Translations under genes and position numbers: made by a program
Assembly: GCF_008831285.2 (NCBI RefSeq)
Contig: NC_045143.1
Coordinates: 2,923,503-2,987,502, forward strand
Origin: Nymphaea colorata
Taxonomy: Eukaryota; Streptophyta; Magnoliopsida; Nymphaeales; Nymphaeaceae
Direction of reading: 5' to 3'
DNA: 64,000 nt
Part shown: in pieces, positions 24,040-34,964 of the stretch
Numbering within the stretch: position 1 is the stretch's first letter
Layout: each line of letters begins with the position of its first letter
Notes under the pieces: generated by a model
Database searches by the model: none
Seen by the model: only the letters and a program-made list of their open reading frames with translations
Told to the model about the DNA's origin: nothing

Positions 24040-24900
24040 TCTGAACACTTCCCTCCTTTTATCTTAGTGGACCGATCTAGAACCCTTGTTTCCTTGCTTC
24101 TTTTTCTTTTTTCCCTTTTTTTCATTTTCCTTTCAAATTCGGGCCGATGTCCAATGCCGGACGAGAACAAGAGACAGAAAAAAGCTCAAAATCAGATATC
24201 CGAGACTGATAGGAAGGCCATCCCCTTCTCCCAACTTCTGCTTAAATAGATCTCTTTCTATCAGACAGCCTTTCCTTTCCCCGTTTCTCTATATTTTTAA
24301 TTTTTTTTTCTTGTTCTTCTTCATTTCAAGATTATTTCCATCTACATTTCCATGAATCTTCTCAATCTGGAATGCTGACTCACTCTACCTAATAAAGATA
24401 AAAGATTTTAGATATGCTCAGACGAGAATGGAGGCAGATTTTCGTATTTATCATCTAATCTTTGCTACTTCATTTGTAGTGTTAGGAAGCACGTCGGATT
24501 GACCATCATCTCTCTTTCTCTCTCGCAACACGCAGAACAGAACACTAGCGTTCTTCGGGCCTCTGCAACCCCAAACCACACCTGACACCCTATGCAAAGA
24601 AACAAGACGCGGAATAAATCTAGCTAGTTTCAAGCGAAAAGGGCAGTTTGATTTGTCTACCAAACTAATGAAATTATATTACAGAAATTCCTAATTAACA
24701 TGCTAACTTCATTTCGTGGATTTCTGGGTAAAGGCAAAATAAAATCATCTATGTTGATCAACAAACTGAAATGATTTTTTCTACCTCCAGAAGGAGGGAA
24801 GTGTTCTTGTACTCCCATTTTATCTCTCTCTCTACCGGGAGAAGGAGGAGGAAAACAGGAGAAAGGAGGTGTCACATTCAGCACATAACAAACCAGAGCC
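24040..24900. mobile_element. M-family element, copy M2 (rearranged)
   Basis: 24,200-24,480 matches the interior of M4 in order: CTTAAATAGATCTCTTTCTATCAGACAGCC, TTTCAAGATTATTTCCATCTACATTTCCATGAATCTTCTC, ATGCTGACTCACTCTACCTAATAAAG and GATATGCTCAGAC. 24,780-24,900 carries an M-type end (GAAGGAGGGAAGTGTTCTTGTAC, then CACATTCAGCACATAACAAACCAGAG). Its left boundary is unclear; the end fragment at about 22,495-22,555 may belong to it. Confidence 0.55.
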
Positions 24901-24977
24901 TTCGACCAGGCAGAACTCCACCGGAGAGAGAAGACGGAATTTTTTTGGGCGGCTTCTTCCCATGCGGGAAGCTCAAG

Positions 24978-25569
24978 CGAGTTGGGCAGGGACACCTGGG
25001 AATGGGCGTTCCAGAAGCACCTTCACAGCAACGCCTCGACATCGTTCCCGTCGTCTTCTTCCCGGAGATCAGTAATGTTGATGGACGGGGCGGGGGCGAA
25101 GACTCAAATAGCTTTGTCGGAAGTGTTTTTCGGAGGAAGAGAAACGCTTCGACACTGCCCCATGTCGATTCAGCTGATTATCAGGCCTGAAGCAGCGTCT
25201 TGATCTTGTTTGCGCAGCAGTCGCCATGGCTCGAGTATGGCTTGTTTGTTTGTTGACAAAACCAATCATTCAGTTTAGTAAACAAACAAGCCATACTCGT
25301 CGAGCCATGGCGACTGCCGTGCAAGCAAGATCAAGATGCTGCTTCAGGGCCTACATAATCGGCTGAATCGACATGGGGCAGCGTCGAAGCGTTTTTCTTA
25401 CTCCGAAAAACACTTCCGACGAAGCTATTTGCGTCTCCGCCTCCGCCCCGTCCATCAACATTACTGATCTCCGGGGAATTACTGATCTCCGGGGAAGAAG
25501 ACGACGGGAACGATGTCGAGGCGTTGGTGTGAAGGTGCGCCCATTCCGAGGTGTTCCTGCCCCAACTCG
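24978..25569. repeat. Long hairpin (foldback), arms ~274 and ~290 bp, 28-nt loop
   Basis: The left arm starts CGAGTTGGGCAGGGACACC, and the right arm ends with its complement, GGTGTTCCTGCCCCAACTCG. The innermost stem is CTTGTTTGTTT (25,241-25,251) against AAACAAACAAG (25,280-25,290). The arms are GC-rich compared with the surroundings, and differ by small indels and by an extra TTACTGATCTCCGGGGAA in the right arm. Left-arm minus reading gives MATAAQTRSRRCFRPDNQLN and onward, 52 codons, so the arms may derive from a captured coding or leader sequence. I cannot name the source. Confidence 0.85.
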
Positions 25570-25799
25570 TTCGGTGTGCCCGACTTTACCTGGTTATTTT
25601 TTCCTGTCATGACAATGACATGTATGAGTTCACTAGTCCAATTTCATTTCATAGTTCTCGCGCGCTCACAGCAACCATCATGTTGAAATGCATATAAGAA
25701 CTATTGGCAGGGCCAAAAAATTAATTTTCGAGAAGACACTAACATGTAAGTTGTTTTATTAAGAAGGTGCATGAATCTGCAGGGACCTTTCTCGTAGAG

Positions 25800-26010
25800 A
25801 TTTTGAAAATTATGTAATGGCTCCTTTTGAAAAAATTCTTGTCGCTGCCCCGATGAATATATGAACACGTCTTTGAAAAGTTATGGGGCGATGTGCACCA
25901 GCCAAAATTGACAAGTGAGGAAGAGCAACTATAAGTAAAATTCAATGTGAAAAGGGGCACCAAGAACATCTATTGTACAATGAAAGTTTTGACAAGTCTC
26001 ACCCCACACC
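25800..26010 (+). repeat. Dispersed repeat, partner 16,080-16,335
   Basis: Collinear with the copy at 16.1 kb, with small deletions. GC-rich hAT-like text (CGGGCTCGACAGCCCGACCG) follows at about 26,070-26,115. Confidence 0.8.
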
Positions 26011-26409
26011 CAGGTTCTTCTCAAGCAGCCCCGGACCAGTTTTGACAAGTCTTTGTACAATGAACTTCGGGCTCGACAGCCCGACCGAGGCCGGCCCGAG
26101 GACCACTCCTAGGGTTGATATTTGTTGAGCAAGACTAGACTAGGTGTGGTAGGCGATCTATGCCTAAATCAAAAGCAAACACAATGTTTGCTACAAGTAC
26201 CTAGTTATGTGTTGTATTGGTGCACAATGTTTATGAGCAGAGTCAATGACTAAAATATCCTTAATTCATACTTTAAAAAAAATGTAAAGACAAAATTTAA
26301 AATAAAAAAAATTATGACATTTTTTTTAGTAAATTACCTAAATGTTCATCACTCCTTTTAATGCGCTTGCAGCCCATGTTACTTTCTCTCCCTTTAATAT
26401 GCGTGTCTT

Positions 26410-26442
26410 ACCGCCTACTCCCTGAGTACGAAATTCATCAAC
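26410..26442 (-). pseudogene. Ankyrin-PGG exon 2 start, short duplicate with intact acceptor
   Basis: On the minus strand, GAAGTTGCAG (acceptor AG at 26,443-26,442) is followed by TTGATGAATTTCGTACTC, the start of PGG-gene exon 2. It breaks off within about 30 bp. Upstream sequence (CCTATAAATTTTTTTCATTA) also repeats at the longer copy near 26.75 kb, so a block of about 110 bp was duplicated. Confidence 0.65.
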
Positions 26443-26537
26443 TGCAACTTCCAAAAATGAGTCCAACAACTTAATGAAAAAAATTTATAGGATCTACTAC
26501 ACATTCCCCTTGTCTTGTAGAAATTTGTATTAATTCA

Positions 26538-26720
26538 TCAACGACGAGGCGATGACCTGGCTTCAGGTCCTGTCATGCCGTTTGTTCGCCGACGGTTAAC
26601 AGTCACTTGTTCAGATTCAGGATGAAGGTGTTCTTCATTGGCAATGTTGAGAGCCGTCTTACCGGCTTGGTTGCAAACGTTCACTCCCACCGCCTGCTCC
26701 CCGAGTATGAAATTCATCAA
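26538..26720 (-). pseudogene. Ankyrin-PGG exon 2 fragment
   Basis: The minus-strand frame LMNFILGEQAVGVNVCNQAGKTALNIANEEHLHPES aligns with the start of exon 2 of the intact gene (LIDFILKE to IAIEEHNHPEF) and runs on through NGMTGPEARSSPRR to a stop. The acceptor AG just upstream has changed (TTTCGG where the intact gene has TTACAG). The PGG domain itself is absent. It has the same orientation as the exon 1 fragment at 28.3-28.7 kb, so the two probably belonged to one gene, later split by repeat S. Confidence 0.75.
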
Positions 26721-26839
26721 CCGAAACTTCGAGAAATGAGTCCAATAACGTAATGAAAAAAATTTAGAGGATCTACTATATATTCCCCTCATCTTGTAGA
26801 TTATGCTGCTACTATTCAATCAGAAGCGAAGGTTAGGAA

Positions 26840-28200
26840 CACCGACAGAGATTTGAAGCATTTATTTGCAGAAAGTCCTCTGGAGAAGAAGAACGGATCC
26901 TAACAATCAGATCGATGTAGTAAAAAAAGATGACTCAAGGAATGAGGTACACGTATTGCTTCATATTCTCAAAAAATTCTTGCTTGATCATATGCAAAAT
27001 CGCGCAATAACTATATATCGTAGTCGTCCTACATTTCGAACTCAAGTTTTTATTCTGGTCAATGTTTTGATAGTTCATGCAGATGTTCATCATAGGTTCC
27101 ATATCTTAGAATTGCAGTTTTGAAAAAGATACAAATTAACGCTTCACTTTTGATTGAGTAACAAATCACCGCTCAACTTTTGACGGTGAACAAATGAGCG
27201 CTAAACTTTTGTTCTAAACTTCTGCTCAAGTTAGAAAGACTGCAAAGTGTTATAAGCGAAGAGTCGACATTGTGGGGTCAATACCGAATAGCGAACTCAC
27301 GCGTTTTCTCATTATGTGCGAAAGCTCGTTACGTGAGTTTCTTTGGGTCCTTTTATTGCAAGTTCTCTTTGGAGTGTTTATTATGATACATTTTGTGCCA
27401 TTTGGATGTTGGGTTTCCTTCACTTTGTGAGCTACTTTGATTTTGTTATTGAGCTTTCGATGAGGAGATTCGGTTACCATTATTTAAAAAAAATGGAGTA
27501 CTCTGGCTCTTCCGAATTTCGTACGGACTAACTGGTGAATATCAATTGGACTTGGCTCTTGTGGGTGTGTGGTGGACGAGCAGCGGCCACTAAGCCTATG
27601 GCTCCACAGTGATGAGAAGGAAAAGAAGGAGGCTACCCATACCGATCACAGTAAAAGAAAGAAGAAGAAGGAGAGGAAGACATAAGAAGTGTTTTCTCAA
27701 CTGTGGTTGCTGCTGTTGGATGATCTGATTTACTGTTCATTCATTGAACTATGGCTGTTGCTGTTGCTGTTGGATGCCATATATAATGTGATTTACTGTT
27801 TTCATTTGATGAAAAGTCTGTAAATTTAAATGTTTCGCATTCATTTACATGTTTGGACTTTGGAAGAAAAATACTAGAGGCAAAATAAAAGAAAAAGAGA
27901 AAGAAAAAAAGGAAAATAACATTAACAAGTCCAACAAAAGGTTGAACATGAAAAAAAAAATTACATCTAAAAATCAGCTCTTAAGTTCTCGTAAGAAGCT
28001 AGAAGAATCACCTTTCCCCATAAGTTAGGGAAAATTAACCAAAATCATAGAGGATATCATGAGCTGAACTGAGACAACCTCATTTGTTTGCTTGGCTGGT
28101 GTTAGGCCAAATCAAGTAGGTGGAATATGATTATAGGATGATTGGCCAGGACGATGGCCTTAGCTAAGTCCTCAGCTCGCCAAACGACGCCTCGATGAGC
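26840..28200 (+). repeat. Segmental duplication S, copy 2 (partner 18.3-20.2 kb)
   Basis: Collinear with copy 1 from TTTATTTGCAGAAAGT to GAGCTCGCCAAACGACGCCT. It lies between the exon 2 and exon 1 fragments of an ankyrin-PGG pseudogene. An insertion near 27,560-27,720 (GGAGAAAAGAAG-like purine text) is not in copy 1. Confidence 0.75.
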
Positions 28201-28249
28201 AACTATGCAACATGATCTGGACTTCTCTGTTTATCAAAATTTTCTCAAG

Positions 28250-28730
28250 CGATGTGTTGCTTGATTCTTAAGAGTGTCCTTCTTCTCATAAAAAATGGAC
28301 ATGGGTGTATAAGAGAGTGATTAACTAAAAAAAAAGCATGGATTCGCCATGCTTTTGGAAATGTGGCCGTTGGTGAAAGTGCATTTTTACCAACGTTCAG
28401 GATGCAATGTCGCTGTAGTTTGGGTTTCTGCAGCGTCCGAAGGCAATAATCGCACGGATCGGATGATGTCCGTGTTGCCCGTTTTTGCTGCCAAATGTAG
28501 TGCTGTATATTTCTCTCCTCCATAAGTTTTGTCCACAAGCGCCGGTTTCTCGTCAAGCAGGTACTGGGCGATATTTAGCCGCCCCGCTTCGGCAACCACG
28601 CGCATTATCGTGCGCCCAGACGGCTCCTTGTGGGCGAGGATGCCCGGAGATGCATTCGCCAGCCGCTGAAACTCCGCCGAGTCTTGGGTGGCACAGCCTT
28701 TGGGAAAGGCAGGCTCTTTCTCGTGAAATT
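28250..28730 (-). pseudogene. Ankyrin-PGG exon 1 fragment, frameshifted
   Basis: The minus strand reads GCATQDSAEFQRLANASPGILAHKEPSGRT, then MRVVAEAGRLNIAQYLLDEKPALVDKTYGG and YTALHLAAKTGNTDIIR, aligning with ankyrin repeats 1-3 of the intact gene (residues ~8-88). The first LHVAVE motif has decayed to MRVVAE. After DIIR the frame shifts; NVGKNALSPTATFPKAW in another frame corresponds to the SAGENIFHLMAKNGQ repeat. No start Met is kept. Confidence 0.8.
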
Positions 28731-28879
28731 ATAAATGACAACCAAACATTTTGCAACTAAACTTAAAGAGCAGATTCTTGCCTGTTGATCAGAGAAAGAA
28801 ATGTACCATCAATGAGAAAATTAATGTTCAATTACGTGCGTTAAACCTTCCAACTTTCCAAAGCTTAAAGTATACATGC

Positions 28880-29580
28880 AATATTCTTGAGTTAGAGACT
28901 TGTGGTTCTTCTTAAACAGACCAGCAATTTCCTTTTTAAAAGACAAGTTGGCTACCAGCCGGCCCACTCCTTTTCCATGCTCGGGCTCCTCGCTCTGGCG
29001 AATCCTAATCTTCGCTTTAAAAAAGGATGTGAATCAGGACACTTAACTATTTAGTCAAATCCATTTTATAAGCCCCGTAAGAAGGGACTACACTTTTTCT
29101 GCTGTGATAGCCAGTAATTTGCTAAATCCTTGTGAACATTTGGTGACAACGATAGCATGGTTTCGTCCAATATTAAATGCAGATATAGCCATAAAACTAG
29201 AGGGTTGTAATGAACTTAATTGAATAAAAAGTCTACCTCAAGTCCTTCGACTATGAGATTTTTTGTTATTCTTAAACTGATCGGCAATTTTCTTTTCGAA
29301 AGACAAGTTGGCATTCATTGTAATGAACTTAATTAATTCATATGTTGTCACGGAGAAAAAAAAAAACAGTTGCTTATTGTTACCATACATATGATCTCTC
29401 TTACTATGCATTGGTGCCCCGCTAATTAAAGTTTCCTGCATCGATCAGTCGGCGGTGTCTCCTTCAGTTCAGTACGCGTTCACTTTGAGTACTCCTTTTT
29501 TTAATTTTTTGACTTTGTAAAAAGTACACTTCAGTACGCGTTTACATTGTGTTGCTCACCATTTAAAGGTTGCATTTTTT
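28880..29580 (+). repeat. Duplicated block, partner 34,250-34,960
   Basis: AGACAAGTTGGC, CAGGACACTTAACTATTTAGTCAAATCCATTT, GCTGTGATAGCCAGTAATTTGCTAAATCC and TGCATTGGTGCCCCGCT are shared in order. Within each block a string of about 55 bp (TTTTTGTTNTTCTTAAACAGA to AAAGACAAGTTG) is itself present twice, about 400 bp apart. Each block lies upstream of an ankyrin exon 1 on the minus strand, so they may represent duplicated 5' flanks. Confidence 0.75.
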
Positions 29581-29584
29581 GGGG

Positions 29585-30850
29585 GCTCATTGTTTTTAGG
29601 GCAATTCTCAAACAAACACTGAGCTGAGGAATTAAAATTACCCCTTTTCTCTTTCCTTACAAGGCCTAGGAGAATAGCACCTATGGAGTGAGCCAAAATT
29701 CTATCAGAAATTCACACCTAATCCCACAAGGCCTGGAAAAAAAGCACCAACCCATGAGAGCATGCAATATCAGCTAAGCTACGTCCCTCAAAACATTTTA
29801 TAAAAGCCTAAGGAAATTGTCAAATGAGACTTGAATTTAGCAGCATATATTTGCATACTAAATTAGATGGATGTTTGGGAATATTATTTTTTCCACTTTC
29901 TTTTCATTGTCTATAGAGAGGGAGTTGTTCTTAAGGAGTTTGTTGGATCAGTAAATCGGGGTTCGACGCCCTATGCTGTAATACCCCAGGTAGCTACCAA
30001 TTGAAATACGTTCCGTATTAAAATAAACGAAAACAAATTCAATGGTCCGTGGACTAAAACTCAATAAGAAAAAAGAAAAACGAAAGAAGATCATTTATAT
30101 GAAAAGACAAAAATACCCCTAACAAAGTGAAAAATGTGGAATTAAATGGATAAAATAAACCCCCCCCCCCCCCTCTCACTTTCTTTCCATCCTCTGCATT
30201 CCCAACCAATCGATGTTGCAGTTAAAAAGGGGTGTGCATATAACCTGTTTGGGTTAAGAGCACATATGGAATGAAACTGGAGGAGGTTTTGGCGCATTTT
30301 TGAAATTTTATAGAAAAAATATACTTTTTACATTTTTTACATCTTCAAAACTCATTTTTATCCTCATAAAAGGCTTCGTTTTTACTTTCACCAATGGCAT
30401 TTTGGTCATCCCTGTGCACAAAAAAAAACGGTGTGCACATTACCAGTTTTGTTGGCTAAATGACATTGTAAAAACTGGCAGATACAAGCAGTGGCAGAGC
30501 CACGTGTTGGCAAGTGGGGGCAGTTGCCCACCGCAACCCAACAACATGTCTTGGTCTTCAAATATTTAATATTACCGTCCCTGTGCAAGCTTTTAGATTC
30601 GCACTCCCGAACCTAAAATTTCATTCTCCCTTTCTTCGCACAAAGACACGTGCATTATTATTATGAACTTTCACACAAACTGCACTTTTTTAACCCAAAA
30701 CAAACCAATTCTTAAAAGGAAAAGGAAAAGGAAAAGAAAGAAAGAAAGAAAAAAAAAAACAGGACACACACACACAATTTTTAAAGCACAAAAAGAATAA
30801 AACAAAGGAAAATAGCAACCAACACACACACACACACACACGGGGGGAAA
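29585..30850. other. 3' flank of the ankyrin gene; no other gene
   Basis: AT-rich with a C13-14 run near 30,160, an AAAGG/AAAG tract at 30,715-30,750 and (CA)n at 30,763-30,841 directly after the stop codon of the ankyrin gene. Nothing coding was recognised. Confidence 0.5.
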
Positions 30851-30852
30851 CT

Positions 30853-32658
30853 TTAGCTAGTGCAGTCAATTGCCCAATTCATGTTGAGCTCCCTCCTAAT
30901 CCTCAGCTTCCGCAGAAGGTAATTCACCACGGTCGCCCCTATGCTTGCGAAAACCAATGCAGAGACAGTTATCATCACTGGAAACTTTTTGGTTGTGGGG
31001 CAGTATATCAACCATGCACCGATCACGTAGTCGATCAATATGCATATGGCCGAGAGGTCCGTGAGTGTTTGCGAGACGTCCCACCGGCAGATGAGCCTGT
31101 CTCTGGTGAACGCCACATAGGTGGACTGCATGACGACAATGGCGAGGGAGGTGAGCAACGCGATCACGTTGAAGAACAAGAAGACATCGAAGAGCCGGTG
31201 AGTGCTCAGAATGGCCCTCCCTGCCAGAGCACCCTCTTGGTACACACCGCCCGGGGGGTTCAACAGCGCCGAGAACGCTAAGGTTGCGATGAGTGCGGCT
31301 GCGACGACGGTCGTGTTCAGGACCCCGTGAAGGTGCTTGTCCGGAGCCTCACGACGACTCCAGAATCTGCCTACACGTCCTGTGGTGCAGTGCGCTTCTC
31401 GGAGGGCAGCGATCATTCGTCCAAACTCAGGATGATTGTGTTCTTCAATGGCAATGTCCAGAGCGGTCTTCCTCTCTTCGTTGCGAGTGTTCACACGCAC
31501 TACCGTCTCCTTGAGTATGAAATCAATCAACTGTAAATTTGAAAAATTAGTGCTACTACCAAGAACAAGCACCCTTCCCATCATACAAAGGAGGAAAAAC
31601 AAAAACAAGATTAAAATATTCTTTTGACAAATCTGACTGTATATGACCTTATCAATGTTTTGATAAAAAACTAACATATATTAAGTGTAATAAAGTTACA
31701 ATTACCTATTCTGTAATATGAAAAGAAAATAAACGACTCTTAAAATATTAAAATTTTTAATAATAGAAGAGTGAATATTTTTCGTAAATACTACGTTAAC
31801 TAATTAGACATGCTTAAAGTTAAACTAGTAATATTTATAAACATATTAAAATGTTTATATGTTGTTTAAAATGGTTTCAAACAAGAATTTAAGATGACAA
31901 ATCACCTCAATGATCTGCAATGTATCAATTTTTCAATTGAATGATTAATCTGAAAAGAACACTTTAATGATTATTTTGAATGGATCTATTACCTACTTAA
32001 GTGGTCTGGTATTATAATTTTATGTGTATATATATGCATTTTTCGAGAGTTGAAGTCTAAGAATATGAGAATTCACGAAGTGTCTGACTAAATTGGAAAA
32101 CTGAAAGTTTGTCCTTAAGAAACACTTTTCACAATAGTGGGCTTTCAATCAAATATAATGATATTTCAGAAATGAAATGTTCATAGAGAGAACCTCCATT
32201 GATCTTTTCATAACGCTGAGGTGCAGAACGGTGTTTCCATGCTCATCACTTTTCCTAGCATATTTGCGGGGATTATATGCCAGGTAAGTACACCTAAAGG
32301 CCTCGTGCTGACCATTCTTCGCCATTAAATGAAAAATGTTCTCCCCAGCACTTGTGACTTCTTTAATGGCTTTAAGTTTTTCATCTAGAATCGCCCGGAT
32401 TATGTCCGTCTCGCCGTTTTTTGCTGCCAAATGTAGAGGTGTTAGTCTCTGTGACCCATAAGTTTCGTCCACGAGCTCCGGTCTGTTGGCCAGCAGGTAC
32501 CGGACGATCGCTAGCTGCCCTGATTCGACGGCCACGTGCAATAGCGTTTTTCCAGAAGACGGCACCAGCTGGTTGAGGATGTCCGGATCGACCGCCGCCA
32601 ACTGCTGTAACAGCGGCAAATTCCCGGTGGCACAGGCGGTGTAGAGCCTTCCGTCCAT
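30853..32658 (-). CDS. Ankyrin-repeat/PGG-domain membrane protein, ACD6-like, two exons
   Basis: Exon 1 is 32,658-32,194 (155 codons, ends ATG GAG|GT). Exon 2 is 31,530-30,853, after TTTACAG, and adds 225 residues plus stop; the 663-bp intron is phase 0. The 380-residue product has ankyrin repeats over ~5-190 (KTLLHVAVESGQ, TPLHLAAKNGETD, GNTVLHLSV, KTALDIAIEEHNHPE), then a PGG domain with NPPGG at 246-250 and four likely membrane helices (~226-246, 268-290, 311-332, 338-361). The family includes ACD6, a plasma-membrane/ER regulator of salicylate-dependent defence and cell death; that role is by family only. The start MDGRLYTACATGN matches the usual family N-terminus; an in-frame ATG at 32,763 would add 35 residues. 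It is short for the family (often 500-600 residues). Related broken copies lie at 26.4-28.7 and 5.9-6.3 kb. Confidence 0.85.
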
Positions 32659-32738
32659 CCCTACTGCACGCCGGACTTCAGGCCGGATGACGTGCCCACT
32701 ATCGGAATCGTTGCTGTCGCTTCGTCTAAGCACTACTC

Positions 32739-33034
32739 CTGTTAAACACCCATCATGCATCACATCAGCAGCCAGAAGGAAGAACGACGAATACCTTTAG
32801 GTGTTTGTTCATTAAGCACCCCGTAATTGAACTTCAGAGTAATCGAAAGATTGATTGCAACCATAAACCATATAACCACTTGAATGGAGTCTGGTGACTA
32901 ACACCGTAACCAAACTTCCTGGTTCTTGTTATTAAGAATCTCTAGTGGCTTGTGGGACAGGGTTTTGTTCCAAGTTTACGCATCCTTTTTATTTTTATTT
33001 TTTTGTGATTTTATAGAGTCCGCAATTTTTTTTG

Positions 33035-33089
<55 letters not shown>

Positions 33090-33898
33090 TTTGTCTATTT
33101 TGAATAAAGGTGTAATACCTAACTCCCATCAACTTCTTATTCCCCTCTTTAGTCAGAGTGAGTTGCGTGCACAAAGGTGTGCACGCACCAAAGGAAGGGC
33201 AGGGCACTTTTGTGATTTTTTATAAGGGAAGTTGATATTTTAAATTTTTTGTCTTGTTAAAATCTTTTTTTTAAAAAAAATATTATGTTTATAAAACTAT
33301 TTTGGCCATTGCAATCATTGTGCACCAAATTTTCGTGCACCAAACCAGCTTCCATTCAAATAGCTTTACTTCTCACTTAATTTTCGATGGTGTAATTTTG
33401 GACGCTAATTTAAATGGATGAGAGAGGCTGGACCAAATGAATTCAATCCAGTAGCTGATTCAAGAGCATGCCATGTCTCCTTTTTAATATTTAAAATAAT
33501 AATAGTTGTTCTAATTTTAAATAATGCTGATATTTTAGATATAATTTTTCAAAAAATATTCCAAAAATGATTTTGGCAGCATTGTGTCAAACATGGAGCA
33601 GCTGGTAAGCTAAAATTAGATGGTTAAACATAACATGTTCTTAAATTTTTAAGATCGGACAAATGGAGAAAATGATAGAAGACATTAAAATGAAGACAAA
33701 ATTAGATCCATGCAAGCCTGCGCATGTACCTTTACGCCTTGCGCTTTGCCGGTGAGCCCGTGCCCCATAAATTTGAAGAGATGTGTAATCAAAGAGGGCA
33801 AATTAAGAAGCAGAAGATTGATGGGAAAGAGATGATACGCACCTGAGATGCAGTGTGGCCAAGCCCAAGTTGTGAACACAACAAGATGCTTATAAATA
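32739..33898 (-). promoter_or_regulatory. Possible 5' leader exon and leader intron of the ankyrin gene
   Basis: On the minus strand TTTATAAGC (33,897-33,889) precedes a short stretch ending CATCTCAG|GTGCGT (donor at 33,842-33,841). TTTAACAG| at 32,740-32,739 could be its acceptor, after which the first ATG is the MDGRLY start. A (TA)n tract (33,039-33,088) lies inside the proposed intron. This is a splice-signal inference only. Confidence 0.25.
33039..33088. repeat. (TA)n microsatellite
   Basis: About 25 TA repeats upstream of the ankyrin gene. Confidence 0.97.
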
Positions 33899-34249
33899 GC
33901 AAGCGGGTCTGTGAATATCCTAATTACTATTGTTTAAGGATCATTAAGAATCTGTCATTGTCTAATGAACTACAATAGCTCAAGTGGAAAATATTTATTT
34001 CAGAAACAATTATTAATATTTGCTTAACTAGTCAATGTCAGATTGCAATATAATTAGATATGGAGTTGAAAAAGCCAGATGAATCAACCTCATTTTATTT
34101 TTGTTAGAATTGAGTTTCAGCTATCATATTTTACCAAGATGATTCGAAAGAGTGCTCAAGAAATTATCGAAATGAGGTGTTAAAACTTGTTGATCAGCCA
34201 GACCTTCTCTAGGAACAAATTTGAAGGAAAGGCTTAGACATTAATCAAA

Positions 34250-34960
34250 CCATTAGCAATTTCGAGAGTGAGATTTTTTGTTCTTCTTTAACAGACAAGC
34301 AATTTCCCTTTTAAAAGACAAGTTGGCCTTCGTAGTACCAGCTGGCCCACTCTTGTACCATGCTCGGACTCCTCATTCTGGCAAATCCTAACCCTAGCTT
34401 TAGCAGTTTTGGTTAGCTTTAAAAAAGGATGCGAATCAGGACACTTAACTATTTAGTCAAATCCATTTATAAGTCTCTTAAGATTCCTCACAATCTTACA
34501 TTGGGACTAAACTTTTTCTGCTGTGATAGCCAGTAATTTGCTAAATCCTTGTGAACATTTCATGACAACGATAGCATAGTTTAATCCAATATTAAATGCA
34601 GATATGGTCATAAAACTAGAGGTTGTAATGAACTTAATTGAATAAAAAGTCTACCTCAAGTCCTTCCACTATGAGATTTTTTGTTATTCTTAAACAGATC
34701 TGCAATTTCCTTTTCGAAAGACAAGTTGCCATTCATTGTAATGAACTTAATCAATTCATATGTTGTCACGGTGAAAAAAAACAACAGTTGCTTATTGTTA
34801 CCATACATATGATCTCTCTTACTATGCATTGGTGCCCCGCTGACTAAAGTTTCCTGCATCGATCCGTTGACTGTGTCTCCTTCGGTGCGCGTCGACTATG
34901 AGTAGTCCTTGTTTTTCTTTTTAATTTTTTTTCACTTTGTAAAAACGTCTGTGGAGAGTT
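34250..34960 (+). repeat. Duplicated block, partner 28,880-29,580
   Basis: Matches the block described at 28.9-29.6 kb, with the same internal repeat at about 34,270 and 34,675. Confidence 0.75.
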
Positions 34961-34964
34961 TTGA

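Noticed and set aside
24771-25612. Several overlapping open frames on both strands as candidate genes
   Set aside because: They are explained by the hairpin symmetry and its GC-rich arms; no frame is shared intact by both arms.
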